DNA of 64,000 bases from Verrucomicrobiales bacterium (GTDB lineage Bacteria > Verrucomicrobiota > Verrucomicrobiia > Limisphaerales > UBA11320). This document shows positions 1 to 9,719 of the stretch, one piece after another; positions within the stretch are counted from its first letter, which is position 1, and each line of letters begins with the position of its first letter. The notes beneath the pieces are model-generated. The model had not been told where the DNA came from, ran no database searches, and saw only the letters and a program-made list of their open reading frames with translations. The stretch lies in contig JAEUHE010000167.1 of NCBI GenBank assembly GCA_016793885.1, positions 1 to 64,000 of the forward strand, given 5' to 3'. Both the position numbers and the translations under genes were made by a program.

Positions 1-215
1 CGCAACCCGCGATGGGGTTGTGAGAAAACCACGACTAACCCAGGGTAGGCGCTCCTGCGTCGCGCCAACCCTGGGCTTTGAGCCGGAATCCCTTTGGGAT
101 TCTAACATTTGGTCGAAGAACTTGTGGGTAATGCTTAGAGCCCGCTGCCGCTTTGGTCCCCACGGCGGAGCCGGGATCCCCTTCCGGGGTCCTGAAAAGC
201 TGTAGAGGCCTCCCC
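1..215. repeat. Composite intergenic repeat block
   Basis: No credible gene is visible before fhs. The stretch is built from short inverted repeats: CAACCC (3-8) with GGGTTG (15-20), and CCCAGGGT (39-46) with ACCCTGGG (68-75). A later box around 190-210, reading roughly AGCTGTAGAGGCCTC, recurs almost unchanged near 11800. A 61-codon reading frame crosses the block but has no protein-like features. These look like the dispersed palindromic repeats common in verrucomicrobial intergenic DNA; that identification is by pattern only. Bases 216-292 should hold the fhs promoter, but no confident -35/-10 pair or strong ribosome binding site is visible. Confidence 0.6.
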
Positions 216-292
216 CTCCATTAGCATTCCCGAATCAATAGATTAGACGCAAAATCAGTTTCTATTTTTGTCCTGCTGTCTTTAATGGACAA

Positions 293-1915
293 ATGGCATC
301 AACGACGGACATCTCCGGTAAAGCTGAGGAATTGGGTCTTAACCCGGACCACCTGATTCCCTACGGAAAAGACAAGGCCAAGATTTCACTTCAAGCGCTC
401 GCCGGAAAGCCTCAGCGCGGAAAGCTCATCCTCGTTTCCGCGATCACACCGACACCCGCGGGCGAAGGTAAAACCACCGTCTCGATCGGATTGGCCCAAG
501 GACTGCGTAAGAACGGCCAATCGGCGGCGCTCGCCCTACGCCAGCCCAGCATGGGACCCGTTTTTGGTAGAAAGGGTGGCGCCACCGGAGGTGGACGAAG
601 CACGGTCCAGCCTGCAGAGTCCATCAACCTGCATTTCACCGGCGACTTTCATGCCATCACGGCCGCGCACAATCTCCTGTCCGCAGTCATGGACAACGCG
701 CTGCACCAAGGCAGCTGTCGACTAGACCCGTCCAAGCTCCTGTGGAAGCGAGTTTTGGATGTAAACGACCGAGCGCTGCGGCACATTCGCACGGGGCGAG
801 ATGCCGCTACCGAACGAGTCACGGGATTCGATATCACCGCCGCTTCCGAGATCATGGCCTCGCTGTGTCTCGCCGAATCCCTGACCGATCTGCGCGCACG
901 TATCGATCGTATTGTCGTCGGGTTCACGTCGTCGGGGGAGCCTGTTTTCGCGAAGGAGCTGCGGGTTACCGGCGCGCTAATGGCATTGTTGCGTGACGCC
1001 ATGATGCCCAATCTCGTCCAGTCGGCGGAAGGAGTGCCGGCCATTCTTCATGGAGGCCCTTTCGCCAATATCGCCCACGGCTGCAATTCGGTCATCGCCA
1101 CGCGCATGGCGCTCGCGCATGCGGACTATGCGGTCACGGAAGCCGGGTTCGCCTTCGATCTTGGCGGCGAAAAATTCATGAACATCAAGTGCCGACAGTC
1201 CGGACTCGCTCCGGATGCGATCGTGATTGTAGCGACCGTCCGCGCGTTGAAGATGCATGGAGGCGTGGCGCTCGCCGATCTTCAAAAGACAGACCTAGCG
1301 GCGCTGGAGCGTGGCTTGGACAACCTGGCAGCACATCTTGACAGCGCGGCACTGTTCAAGCGTCCCGTGGTGGTGGCGGTCAACCGCTTCACTGCCGATC
1401 ACGAGGACGAACTCGCGGCGGTCCATCGATTCTGTCGGTCCCGTGGGGTGGAAAGTGCCACCGCCGATGTGTTCGGTCAGGGCGGTGAAGGCGCTCGCCA
1501 ACTGGCCGAGTTAGTCGTGAAAGTATCCACCCAAGCCTCCCCGCCCTTGCCCTGGATCTATGACGCCAAGCACACGGCCGAGGAAAAGCTCCACCGCATC
1601 GCAACGCAGATTTACGGCGGAGATGGCGTCGAGCTCAGTACGCAGGCGCAGGAACGACTCGAGGTGCTGCGTCGATGCGGGTTCGGAAATCTTCCGATCT
1701 GCATGGCCAAGACCCAGAACTCCCTCTCCGACAACGGTGCGCTACTGGGGCGGCCCAAAGGGTTCAAAGTACAGGTTCGCGATTTCGAAATCGCCAACGG
1801 AGCGGGCTTCCTCGTCGCCTTGAGCGGAACGTTATTACGCATGCCCGCGCTACCCAAGGTCCCGGCCGCCGAACGAATCGACGTGGCTCCGGATGGCCGG
1901 ATTACCGGCATCTGA
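293..1915 (+). CDS. fhs: Formate-tetrahydrofolate ligase
   Basis: Catalyses ATP-dependent joining of formate to tetrahydrofolate, giving 10-formyl-THF for purine synthesis and one-carbon metabolism in the cytoplasm. At 540 residues it is close to the family's usual 555 or so. The nucleotide-binding loop TPAGEGKTT is at about residues 54-62. It is followed by the family segment QPSMGPVFGRKGGATGGG and, later, by a block containing FDLGGEKFMNIKCR. All the conserved blocks that can be recognised by eye are intact. The start ATG at 293 gives the family-typical N-terminus (SGKAEELGL); another ATG at 285 is out of frame. It appears monocistronic, with repeat DNA before it and a 256-base spacer after it. 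Identification is secure; its physiological role (assimilation or formate disposal) cannot be told from the window. Confidence 0.97.
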   Translation: MASTTDISGKAEELGLNPDHLIPYGKDKAKISLQALAGKPQRGKLILVSAITPTPAGEGKTTVSIGLAQGLRKNGQSAALALRQPSMGPVFGRKGGATGGGRSTVQPAESINLHFTGDFHAITAAHNLLSAVMDNALHQGSCRLDPSKLLWKRVLDVNDRALRHIRTGRDAATERVTGFDITAASEIMASLCLAESLTDLRARIDRIVVGFTSSGEPVFAKELRVTGALMALLRDAMMPNLVQSAEGVPAILHGGPFANIAHGCNSVIATRMALAHADYAVTEAGFAFDLGGEKFMNIKCRQSGLAPDAIVIVATVRALKMHGGVALADLQKTDLAALERGLDNLAAHLDSAALFKRPVVVAVNRFTADHEDELAAVHRFCRSRGVESATADVFGQGGEGARQLAELVVKVSTQASPPLPWIYDAKHTAEEKLHRIATQIYGGDGVELSTQAQERLEVLRRCGFGNLPICMAKTQNSLSDNGALLGRPKGFKVQVRDFEIANGAGFLVALSGTLLRMPALPKVPAAERIDVAPDGRITGI

Positions 1916-2171
1916 CGCGTTTTTTAGGGTGCTGAGGCGGCTCGAGTGTCTACGGTAGGAGTGCCCGCGGCGGACCGAGGCTACAACCAGGCAAGGCTGG
2001 GGTCGGACGACAACCGATCGCCTCCGCTCAAGGGCGTGCTCAGAGCGACGATACTCCCATCAGACGAGTCGGAACACGGGGATCGATTTTTCATTCAAAC
2101 TCCCTTGAATCCTTGGGAGGGAGGATGTTACCTTCTCTCACTGTTACCCGACAACCCAGCCACTTCTTAAT

Positions 2172-5100
2172 ATGTATAAGAACGATTCCTCGGATCGTCC
2201 TCCTCGCTCACCGGAGTTCGTCTTTCGTTGGTTCTCGCTGCTCGGCAAGAGTTTACTCCTAGCTCTAGGGCTCGCTTGCGGTGGGGGTTTGCCGGTCGCC
2301 CTCCAGGCGGCTGAGTCGGTCCTCATCTCCGAGTTCATGGCCAACAATTTTCGGACCTTGGCCGACGAGGACGGTGATTACCCGGATTGGATAGAGCTGT
2401 ACAATAATGAAACGAGCCCGGTGAACCTTCAGGGCTGGTATCTCACCGACAGCAAGACGAGCCTGAAAAAGTGGCGATTTCCGGCGGTCAGTATTCAGCC
2501 GAAGGGCTATCTGGTGGTTTTCGCGTCGGACAAGGATCGGACGTCAACGTTCGGGCCTCTGCACACGAACTTTAAGCTAGCGGCCGGAAGTGGTTACCTG
2601 GCTTTGGTAGCGTCCAACGGTGTCACGATCGTTTCGCAGTATTCGCCGTCCTATCCAGCGCAGGTTGCCAATGTGTCCTTTGGCTTCCCTGCCCAGGACA
2701 ACGTGGTCTCCCTGCTGTCGGCCGGGAGCCCGGCCAAGATTTTCGTCCCGAGCGATGAGAGTCTGGGTAAGGATTGGACCACCTTGGACTTTCAGGATAA
2801 CGCCTGGTCCGCGGCTACGAACGGGTTAGGCTACGACGCAGATCCCACCATCGTGATCACCCCGGTGGTGCTGGCGGATTCCTATCGGGAATTCACGGGA
2901 ACTCAGGGCCAAAGCAATTGGTTTTACGGCTACTGGGACCGCCGTAACGACCTGGATGGTGTCTATAAGCCCAGCGAGTTTCGGGCCTTCCCTCGCACCA
3001 CGGCAACCGTCTTTTCAGCGGATAACTTTTTCGCAAACAACACCTGGCGATGGTTTCCGTCAGCCGATGCTACTACGGAAATCACTCGCCTAGGGGGAAT
3101 CGCCTCCAGTGAGAACGGGATCACCGGGCGCGCCGATCATTGGACGGTTCGACGCTGGATCAGCGAGACCAACGGGCTGGTCCGGATCTATGGCATGCTG
3201 GCCGACGCCTCGCGCTGCGGGGATGGAGCTAGTGGTGATGGCATCATCGGCCGCATCTTCGTCGACGGGGTTGAGATCTTCGCGCAGAGCATCCAGGAAG
3301 GGGGCAACGGATATAGCGTCCAAGCCAACTTGACGGTCGGGGCGGCGGTGGATTTTGTGATCGACCCGGGTCCTGCCTTGCGCGACGACTGCGACAATGC
3401 CGCGTTCACGGCTCTGATCGCCACCGAATCGTCAACCTTCGAGGTGCTGGCGGACTCGGCGGCGGATTGGTCGGTGTCCGGGGATCAAGGCTCCCTCAAC
3501 TGGCACTATGGCTATTACGATCGCTCGAGCGACACGGTGGCGAATTATCAGACCAACGATTTCAAACCATTCACCGACAGCTTTTGGAACGGGACCGAGT
3601 GGATCTGGCCGGACGGCAATCCACCCAACGATCGGATTGGCCGTCGGATCATGCGTCCCAATTCCTCCAGCAATGGAGGGGAGCATTGGCCGATTCGACG
3701 ATGGATCAGCAAAGTCACTGGCAACCTCACGGTACATTGGCGGGTGGGCAAACTGGCCAACACTGGATCGGGACTTACCGCTCGCATCTTTCACAAAGGG
3801 GGAACCGCGAAGCTTTCGGCCCTGCTGACGAGCACTAATTTGTTGGGCACCAACAACACTCTCGTTTTGACCGGAGTCCAGGCCGGCGACCCGATTGACT
3901 TCGTGGTGGATCCCACGGGCAGCGCTGGCGCTTCGGACGACGTCGGCGACTTGGCTGAGTTCGACGTTCGCATTTTCGGAAACGCCAGCCTCACTCCCTA
4001 TGTGCTCTCGGACGTGAAGTCCAAGCTCCAGAATGTCAACAGCTCGGCGTACGTCCGGATTCCGTTCAATGTCGCGAACGCCGGGCTCTTTGAAAGCCTA
4101 TCACTGCAGGCTCGCTACGATGCGGGTTTCGTCGCTTACCTGAATGGAGTGGAAGTGTTGCGGCGGAACGCTCCGTCGGAACCGATTTGGAATTCGGCCG
4201 CGACGGCTGAGCGCAGCGATGCCGATGCTGGAGTCTTGAGCCGGTTTGACATCTCTGCCTTGAAAGGATTGCTGAGAAATGGGCAGAACGTGCTGGGCTT
4301 CCATGTCTTGAACAGTTCGCCAGCGGATTCGGACGCCCTGATCCAGGCCACTCTGGTTGGCTCCTATGTCACAACTGATTTTGCGAATCTGCGCTATTTT
4401 CCGAACCCGAGCCCCGGGACAGCGAACGGATTTGGAAACACCAACCTAGGTCCGTTGATCTTGGATGCCAAACATTCGCCCAAGCGTCCCCAGGCCGGCG
4501 AGCCCTTGCTGGTGACCGCGCGGGTGGAACCGAGCTTCAAGCCCGTCGGGCCGGTACAACTCGTCTACCGCATTCACTATGGAACGGAGACCAATGTCAC
4601 CATGCTCGATGACGGTCAGCATGGGGATGGCGCGGCGGGCGATGGAGTCTACGGGGGCACCATTCCTGGTACCGCCTATCAAGCCGGGAACATGGTGCGG
4701 TACTACATCAAGGCTACGGACACGGGAACCAATGCTTCGCGCGACCCTGTTTTCGTGAAGGGAAAGCAGATGCCGGAATATTGGGGAACCGTGGTTCACA
4801 ACCCGGCCCTTACCAATCCGCTTCCGGTGCTCCACTGGTTCTCTCAAACCGCCACCGCCGGCGATAGCGGTGGCACCGGTTCGATTTTCTACAACGACCA
4901 GTTCCTGGACAATGTGCGGTTCGGCATCCATGGCCAGTCCAGCTCCGGATTTCCCAAGCATAGTTTCAATGTAGATCTGAACGCCGGGTATAAACTGGTG
5001 TGGAAGGAAGGCGAGCCAGGCATCGACGACATTAACCTCCTAACGACCTACCCTGATAAATCCAAAATGCGGAATATGCTTTCCTACGGGGTCTTCCAGA

Positions 5101-8100
5101 ATGCTGGCACCGCGTATCATTTTGTCGTCCCGGTGCGAGTCCAATTTAATGGGCAATTCTGGGGTGACTGGCATTTCGTGGAGAACGGGGACGACAATTA
5201 TCTGAAGCGAGTCGGGCTGGATCCGAACGGAGCGCTTTACAAGATGTACACCACCTTCCCCGACGAAAACGGCAACGAGAAGAAGACTCGCCAGAACGAG
5301 GGCACGGGGGACCTGGCCGCCTTCAGCGCCGGCATGAATCGGTCGGGTGCCGCCAAAACAGCCTTCGTGATGGACAACATCAATATCCCAGAGGTCGTGA
5401 ATTACCTGGCTGCGATGACCATGACTGGCAACACCGATTGCTGCCACAAGAACTACTATTTTTATCGCGACACTGAAGGAACGGGCGAATGGTACATGCT
5501 GCCTTGGGATGTGGATTTGAGCTTCGGTCGGGTCTGGAGCGGAGGTCCGACGTACTGGGATGACACCATGTATCCCAACACCGCGCTGCGGATAGGCAGC
5601 GGAAACCGGGTTCCAGATGCTATTTTCAGCAACCCTAATCTCAATCAAATGTACTTGCGCCGGCTCCGGACGCTCATGGAGGAACAGCTCCAGCCCCCCG
5701 GCACTCCGACCCATCTTCTGAAGTTTGAGCGCTTCATCGATGAGTGGATACCTCAGCTGGCTCCGGATGGAGCGCTCGATCTGGCCAAGTGGGGGACTTT
5801 CAGCGGCAACTCCAGCAGTGGCAGTCCGGGCGACAATCGCAACCGCCAGACTGTCGCTGAAGCCGCCAATATCATTAAATACGAGTATCTGCCGGCTCGA
5901 AGAACCTACCTCTTCAACACCGTCACAGAAATCCCGAAGAGCCAGCCGGCGAACCCAGTCATCCTGATCGGCTCGATGGATTACAATCCCGCATCCGGAA
6001 ACCAGGACGAGGAATACTTCACGCTCATCAACACCAATAAAGTCTTCCTCGACATCTCGCATTGGTCCATCCGCGGTGCCGTGAACTTCACTTTCCAGGG
6101 GGGGACCGTGCTCCCCACCAACGGGACCCTCTATGTTTCTCCCAACGTCAATGCTTTCCGTGCCCGGACCACCGGACCGCGCGGGGGACAGGGGTTATTC
6201 GTGCAAGGTGGGTATCAGGGTCACTTGTCCGCCCGAGGTGAGAGCATCGAGCTGGTGGACAATCTGGGCAACGTTGTCGCCTCAACGAACTACGTCGGAG
6301 CGCCCAGCCCGACACAGAGCAGCTTGCGAATCACGGAGATCATGTATCGTCCCTCCCCCCCGGCTCAAGGAGTCTTGTTCGAGGCCGAGGACTTTGAATA
6401 TCTGGAGCTGAAGAACACCGGCACCACCACTCTGGATCTTAACGGGGTAAGGTTCGTCAGCGGCATTGAATTTAACTTCACTGGATCCAGCGTCACCAGC
6501 CTTCCCGCCGGGCAGAGCGTGCTGGTGGTCCATAGCTTGGCGGGATTTTCGAATCGTTACGGTGCGGGCAAGCCCGTCGCGGGTCAATACCTCGGAACCC
6601 TGTCCGACAGCGGCGAAAACCTCCGCCTGATCGATGCTTCGGGCGAAGTCATTCTCGACTTCAACTATAATGACACCTGGTACCCGGTCACGGACGGCCT
6701 CGGATCCTCGTTGGTGATCGTGGACCCGATGGCCGCCTGGGACACCTGGGGTTTGAAGCTCAGCTGGCGACCTAGCGCTTCCCCGCAAGGCTCCCCGGGG
6801 ATAGATGATCCCGCTCCCGAGACTGTCGTTCCTGTCATCATCAACGAAGTTCTCTCTCATTCTGAAACCGCCGCCCAAGACGCCGTAGAGTTGTTCAACC
6901 CGACGACCGTATCGGCCGCTGTTGGAAACTGGTATCTGAGTGATGACTTCCAGACACCCCGCAAGTATCGGATCCCGTCGGGGACTGTCATCGGCCCCGG
7001 AGCCTACCTCACCTTCACGGAGAGTCAGTTCAATGCCGGCGGGGGGGGAAGCTTTTCGCTGAGCGCGAACGGGGATGAGATCTATCTCTTCTCCGCCAAC
7101 GCGAATGGTGACCTGACGGGGTATGTAACCGGACACCAGTTTGGCGCCGCTCTCGACGGCGTGACGTTCGGCCCACATGTGACCAGCGAAGGAAAGATTC
7201 ACTTCACCGCCCTCGAATCGCCTAGCCTGGGTTCAACCAATACTCTTCCAAAGGTGGGACCCGTCGTGATCTCGGAGATCATGTATCATCCGGTTGAAGG
7301 CGCCGATGGCACCCAGAATCCAGACTTCGAATACGTGGAAGTGCGCAACCTCACGGAGGCCGCCGTTCCGCTGTTCGATCCGGCGTTCCCTACAAATCAG
7401 TGGCGGGTGACAGGTGGCATCTCCTACTCCTTCCCGTCGAACACGACCTTGGCCGCGCAAGGAGCGCTGGTGCTGGTCAACTTTGATCCGCTCACCAACC
7501 CCGCTGCCAAAGAGGCTTTCCTCGCCCGCTATAGTGCAGGCGCTCCGATCGGATTCTCGCCCCAACTCTTGGGACCTTGGTCCGGTCAGCTGAACAACTC
7601 AGCCGAAGCTCTCGCGCTCTATCGGCCCGATAGCCCCGACAGCACTTCCGGGGTCACTCCGTTCGTGCTCGTCGATTGGGTGGCCTATGCGGATGCCGCC
7701 CCGTGGCCTAGCTTGGCGGACGGGTTTGGCCCCGCCTTGATCCGGTCTCCGAGCAACGCCTACGGCAACGACCCAGCGAGTTGGATCGCAGCCAAACCCT
7801 CCCCGGGCTTCAGTGACGCCCCGGGGGCTGTTCCGGTCATCACTGGTCAGCCGGTCTCATCCAACCCGGTTTCCGGCACCGACGTCCCGCTGTCGGTGAC
7901 AGCAGCGGGCTCGTCAACTCTGGCCTATCAATGGCTGCACGATGGCCAGCCGATCGCGGACGCCATCTCGAGCGCTTATACCATTCCATCGGCGCGCATC
8001 CTGGACTGGGGCAACTACCAAGCTGTGGTCATGAACGGATCGGGAGCTTCACTCAGCTCCAATGCTCTCGTGATTGTCCGTCAGCCGGCAGTGATCGTGA

Positions 8101-9527
8101 AGCAACCGCTCGATCGAAGCGTGCTCGCCGGCACCAATGTGACCTTCAGCGTCACCGCACTCGGCCAAGGCAAACTAGCCTACCAATGGTATTACAACCA
8201 ACTCCCGATCACCGGAGCCACCACCAACGCCATTACGCTGAGGAATGTGACCCTGCAGAACGAGGGCCTCTATCACGTCACAGTCACCGACTCTGTAGGC
8301 TCGGTCACGAGTGAAGCTGCCGAACTGCTGATCTACGATCGACCGGCGTTCCTATCCTTGCCGCAAAGCGTGTCCGTCCTCGAGGGAGAGGATGTCACAT
8401 TTTACACCGCGATCGCGGGACGCGGCCCGTTCAATTACCGATGGCAACGCGCGGCAGCTCTGCGTACCAACGATTATGGCAACCGCAACTTTAGCATGTT
8501 CACGGTCAAGGGGGTCAGCACCGCCGTAACCGGGGAATATAGTGTGATCATAACCAACCCGATCGGGACCCGGATCACCTCCCCCAACGCCCGTCTCACT
8601 CTATTGGCTGATGTCGACCGCGACCGGATGGCGGACATCTGGGAACAGGCCAATGGTCTGAATCCAGCCAGCGCCACGGACGCCGAGCTGGATAGTGATG
8701 GCGATGGAGTCACCAACCTCCAAGAGTACCAGGCTGCCACCAACCCAAAAGATCCGCGGAGCTACTTGAAAATCGATGCGCTGCAGAATGATGACACCGG
8801 GACCGCGGTTGAATTCTTCGCGCAATCGAATCGGACCTACACGGTGGAATTCAAGGAGTCGGTTTCCTCGGGAGTGTGGCAAACGCTCACCAACGTCATG
8901 CTCGCCACCAATAGCCGCATTCAGGTCGTTTCGGATCCTTACCCGGTCTCCAAAGGACGCATCTACCGCCTGGCCACCCCTGCCCTCGTGTCGCGCCCGG
9001 CCAAGACTCCCGCCATCCTTGAGAGTCCTGAATCGTTACGCCCCCTGCTGGGGACGCCTCTGACGCTCTCGGTCCTTGCCACTGGTAAAGGCACCCTGGT
9101 CTACCAATGGAAGAAGGACGGCCAGGTCATCCCCGGAGCGACCTCTGCCTCCCTCTCGTTCGGGGCGGTGGCGTTGAACGACTCCGGTGAATACAGCGTC
9201 ACAGTGACCGACGACACAGGCACGGTCGATAGCCCTTCCGCAACACTCACCGTTCTGATTCCGCCGGTGATCCAGCAGAATCCGCAGGGCGCGGTCGCAG
9301 CTCCCGGTTCAAACGTGCAGTTGTCGATCGTTGCTACCGGAAACGCGCCGTTGCTCTACCGCTGGTTCCACGACGGTTCACCGATCGAGGGAGCTACCGG
9401 ACCCAGCTTGATTCTCAATCCGGTGTTGGTATCCGATGCCGGAGTCTACACCGTCATCGTCCGACACAACACCCCCAACGGCCTAGTCGCCATTGAGAGT
9501 GATCCGGTCGAACTTGAAGTGCGATAA
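2172..9527 (+). CDS. Giant secreted LTD/CotH/Ig-domain protein
   Basis: A 2451-residue exported protein. An N-terminal signal region (hydrophobic core about residues 25-45, likely cleavage after LQA) leads into a lamin-tail domain (about 50-140, ISEFMANN, DWIELYN). Paired repeats at about 240-420 and 430-610 share motifs such as NWFYGYWDRR and NWHYGYYDRS. A CotH-type kinase-like domain spans about 890-1150 and contains HGQSSSGFPKHSF and LPWDVDLSFGR. Three more lamin-tail domains follow (about 1380-1520, 1555-1670, 1697-1865), then Ig-like domains (about 1877-2146 and 2280-2450) separated by a DSDGDGVTNLQEY calcium-binding, thrombospondin-3-like segment at about 2150-2195. No sorting signal or membrane anchor is visible at the C-terminus. 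CotH domains phosphorylate spore-coat proteins in Bacillus; the substrate here is unknown. Probably cell-surface or extracellular. The domain calls are firm, the function is not. Confidence 0.85.
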   Translation: MYKNDSSDRPPRSPEFVFRWFSLLGKSLLLALGLACGGGLPVALQAAESVLISEFMANNFRTLADEDGDYPDWIELYNNETSPVNLQGWYLTDSKTSLKKWRFPAVSIQPKGYLVVFASDKDRTSTFGPLHTNFKLAAGSGYLALVASNGVTIVSQYSPSYPAQVANVSFGFPAQDNVVSLLSAGSPAKIFVPSDESLGKDWTTLDFQDNAWSAATNGLGYDADPTIVITPVVLADSYREFTGTQGQSNWFYGYWDRRNDLDGVYKPSEFRAFPRTTATVFSADNFFANNTWRWFPSADATTEITRLGGIASSENGITGRADHWTVRRWISETNGLVRIYGMLADASRCGDGASGDGIIGRIFVDGVEIFAQSIQEGGNGYSVQANLTVGAAVDFVIDPGPALRDDCDNAAFTALIATESSTFEVLADSAADWSVSGDQGSLNWHYGYYDRSSDTVANYQTNDFKPFTDSFWNGTEWIWPDGNPPNDRIGRRIMRPNSSSNGGEHWPIRRWISKVTGNLTVHWRVGKLANTGSGLTARIFHKGGTAKLSALLTSTNLLGTNNTLVLTGVQAGDPIDFVVDPTGSAGASDDVGDLAEFDVRIFGNASLTPYVLSDVKSKLQNVNSSAYVRIPFNVANAGLFESLSLQARYDAGFVAYLNGVEVLRRNAPSEPIWNSAATAERSDADAGVLSRFDISALKGLLRNGQNVLGFHVLNSSPADSDALIQATLVGSYVTTDFANLRYFPNPSPGTANGFGNTNLGPLILDAKHSPKRPQAGEPLLVTARVEPSFKPVGPVQLVYRIHYGTETNVTMLDDGQHGDGAAGDGVYGGTIPGTAYQAGNMVRYYIKATDTGTNASRDPVFVKGKQMPEYWGTVVHNPALTNPLPVLHWFSQTATAGDSGGTGSIFYNDQFLDNVRFGIHGQSSSGFPKHSFNVDLNAGYKLVWKEGEPGIDDINLLTTYPDKSKMRNMLSYGVFQNAGTAYHFVVPVRVQFNGQFWGDWHFVENGDDNYLKRVGLDPNGALYKMYTTFPDENGNEKKTRQNEGTGDLAAFSAGMNRSGAAKTAFVMDNINIPEVVNYLAAMTMTGNTDCCHKNYYFYRDTEGTGEWYMLPWDVDLSFGRVWSGGPTYWDDTMYPNTALRIGSGNRVPDAIFSNPNLNQMYLRRLRTLMEEQLQPPGTPTHLLKFERFIDEWIPQLAPDGALDLAKWGTFSGNSSSGSPGDNRNRQTVAEAANIIKYEYLPARRTYLFNTVTEIPKSQPANPVILIGSMDYNPASGNQDEEYFTLINTNKVFLDISHWSIRGAVNFTFQGGTVLPTNGTLYVSPNVNAFRARTTGPRGGQGLFVQGGYQGHLSARGESIELVDNLGNVVASTNYVGAPSPTQSSLRITEIMYRPSPPAQGVLFEAEDFEYLELKNTGTTTLDLNGVRFVSGIEFNFTGSSVTSLPAGQSVLVVHSLAGFSNRYGAGKPVAGQYLGTLSDSGENLRLIDASGEVILDFNYNDTWYPVTDGLGSSLVIVDPMAAWDTWGLKLSWRPSASPQGSPGIDDPAPETVVPVIINEVLSHSETAAQDAVELFNPTTVSAAVGNWYLSDDFQTPRKYRIPSGTVIGPGAYLTFTESQFNAGGGGSFSLSANGDEIYLFSANANGDLTGYVTGHQFGAALDGVTFGPHVTSEGKIHFTALESPSLGSTNTLPKVGPVVISEIMYHPVEGADGTQNPDFEYVEVRNLTEAAVPLFDPAFPTNQWRVTGGISYSFPSNTTLAAQGALVLVNFDPLTNPAAKEAFLARYSAGAPIGFSPQLLGPWSGQLNNSAEALALYRPDSPDSTSGVTPFVLVDWVAYADAAPWPSLADGFGPALIRSPSNAYGNDPASWIAAKPSPGFSDAPGAVPVITGQPVSSNPVSGTDVPLSVTAAGSSTLAYQWLHDGQPIADAISSAYTIPSARILDWGNYQAVVMNGSGASLSSNALVIVRQPAVIVKQPLDRSVLAGTNVTFSVTALGQGKLAYQWYYNQLPITGATTNAITLRNVTLQNEGLYHVTVTDSVGSVTSEAAELLIYDRPAFLSLPQSVSVLEGEDVTFYTAIAGRGPFNYRWQRAAALRTNDYGNRNFSMFTVKGVSTAVTGEYSVIITNPIGTRITSPNARLTLLADVDRDRMADIWEQANGLNPASATDAELDSDGDGVTNLQEYQAATNPKDPRSYLKIDALQNDDTGTAVEFFAQSNRTYTVEFKESVSSGVWQTLTNVMLATNSRIQVVSDPYPVSKGRIYRLATPALVSRPAKTPAILESPESLRPLLGTPLTLSVLATGKGTLVYQWKKDGQVIPGATSASLSFGAVALNDSGEYSVTVTDDTGTVDSPSATLTVLIPPVIQQNPQGAVAAPGSNVQLSIVATGNAPLLYRWFHDGSPIEGATGPSLILNPVLVSDAGVYTVIVRHNTPNGLVAIESDPVELEVR

Positions 9528-9536
9528 GGCTGGATC

Positions 9537-9558
9537 GGGGCGCGCAAGCGCGCGCCCC
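9537..9558 (+). terminator. GC-rich hairpin after the giant CDS
   Basis: A perfect 9-bp stem (GGGGCGCGC with GCGCGCCCC, loop AAGC) begins 9 bases after the stop codon. It lies between two convergent genes. The following bases are not T-rich, so it is a weak candidate for an intrinsic terminator and could instead be part of the intergenic repeat sequence that continues to about 9665. Confidence 0.45.
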
Positions 9559-9719
9559 GGCGGCCTCGTTTCCTACCGTCCGAATGTAGGAGCCGACGTC
9601 AGGCTTCCTGGCGGGCGTCAACCCCACTGGTTGAGTGGCGGGGAAAACGTCGCCACGGCAACTCGTGACCTTCCGCCTTCGTCGCAACTTAGGCGTGACG
9701 GGCGTTTTCTACAGCCCAA

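Noticed and set aside
3-20. CRISPR repeat, suggested by short inverted repeats at the window start
   Set aside because: Units are not regularly spaced, there are no spacers, and no cas genes are present.
1946-2170. A 74-codon frame between fhs and the giant gene
   Set aside because: Composition unlike a protein and no ribosome binding site; ends two bases before the next start by chance. The region 1916-2171 otherwise shows nothing recognisable.
5040-6062. A 340-codon antisense frame within the giant LTD/CotH gene
   Set aside because: No domain or signal; the sense strand encodes a clear CotH domain here.
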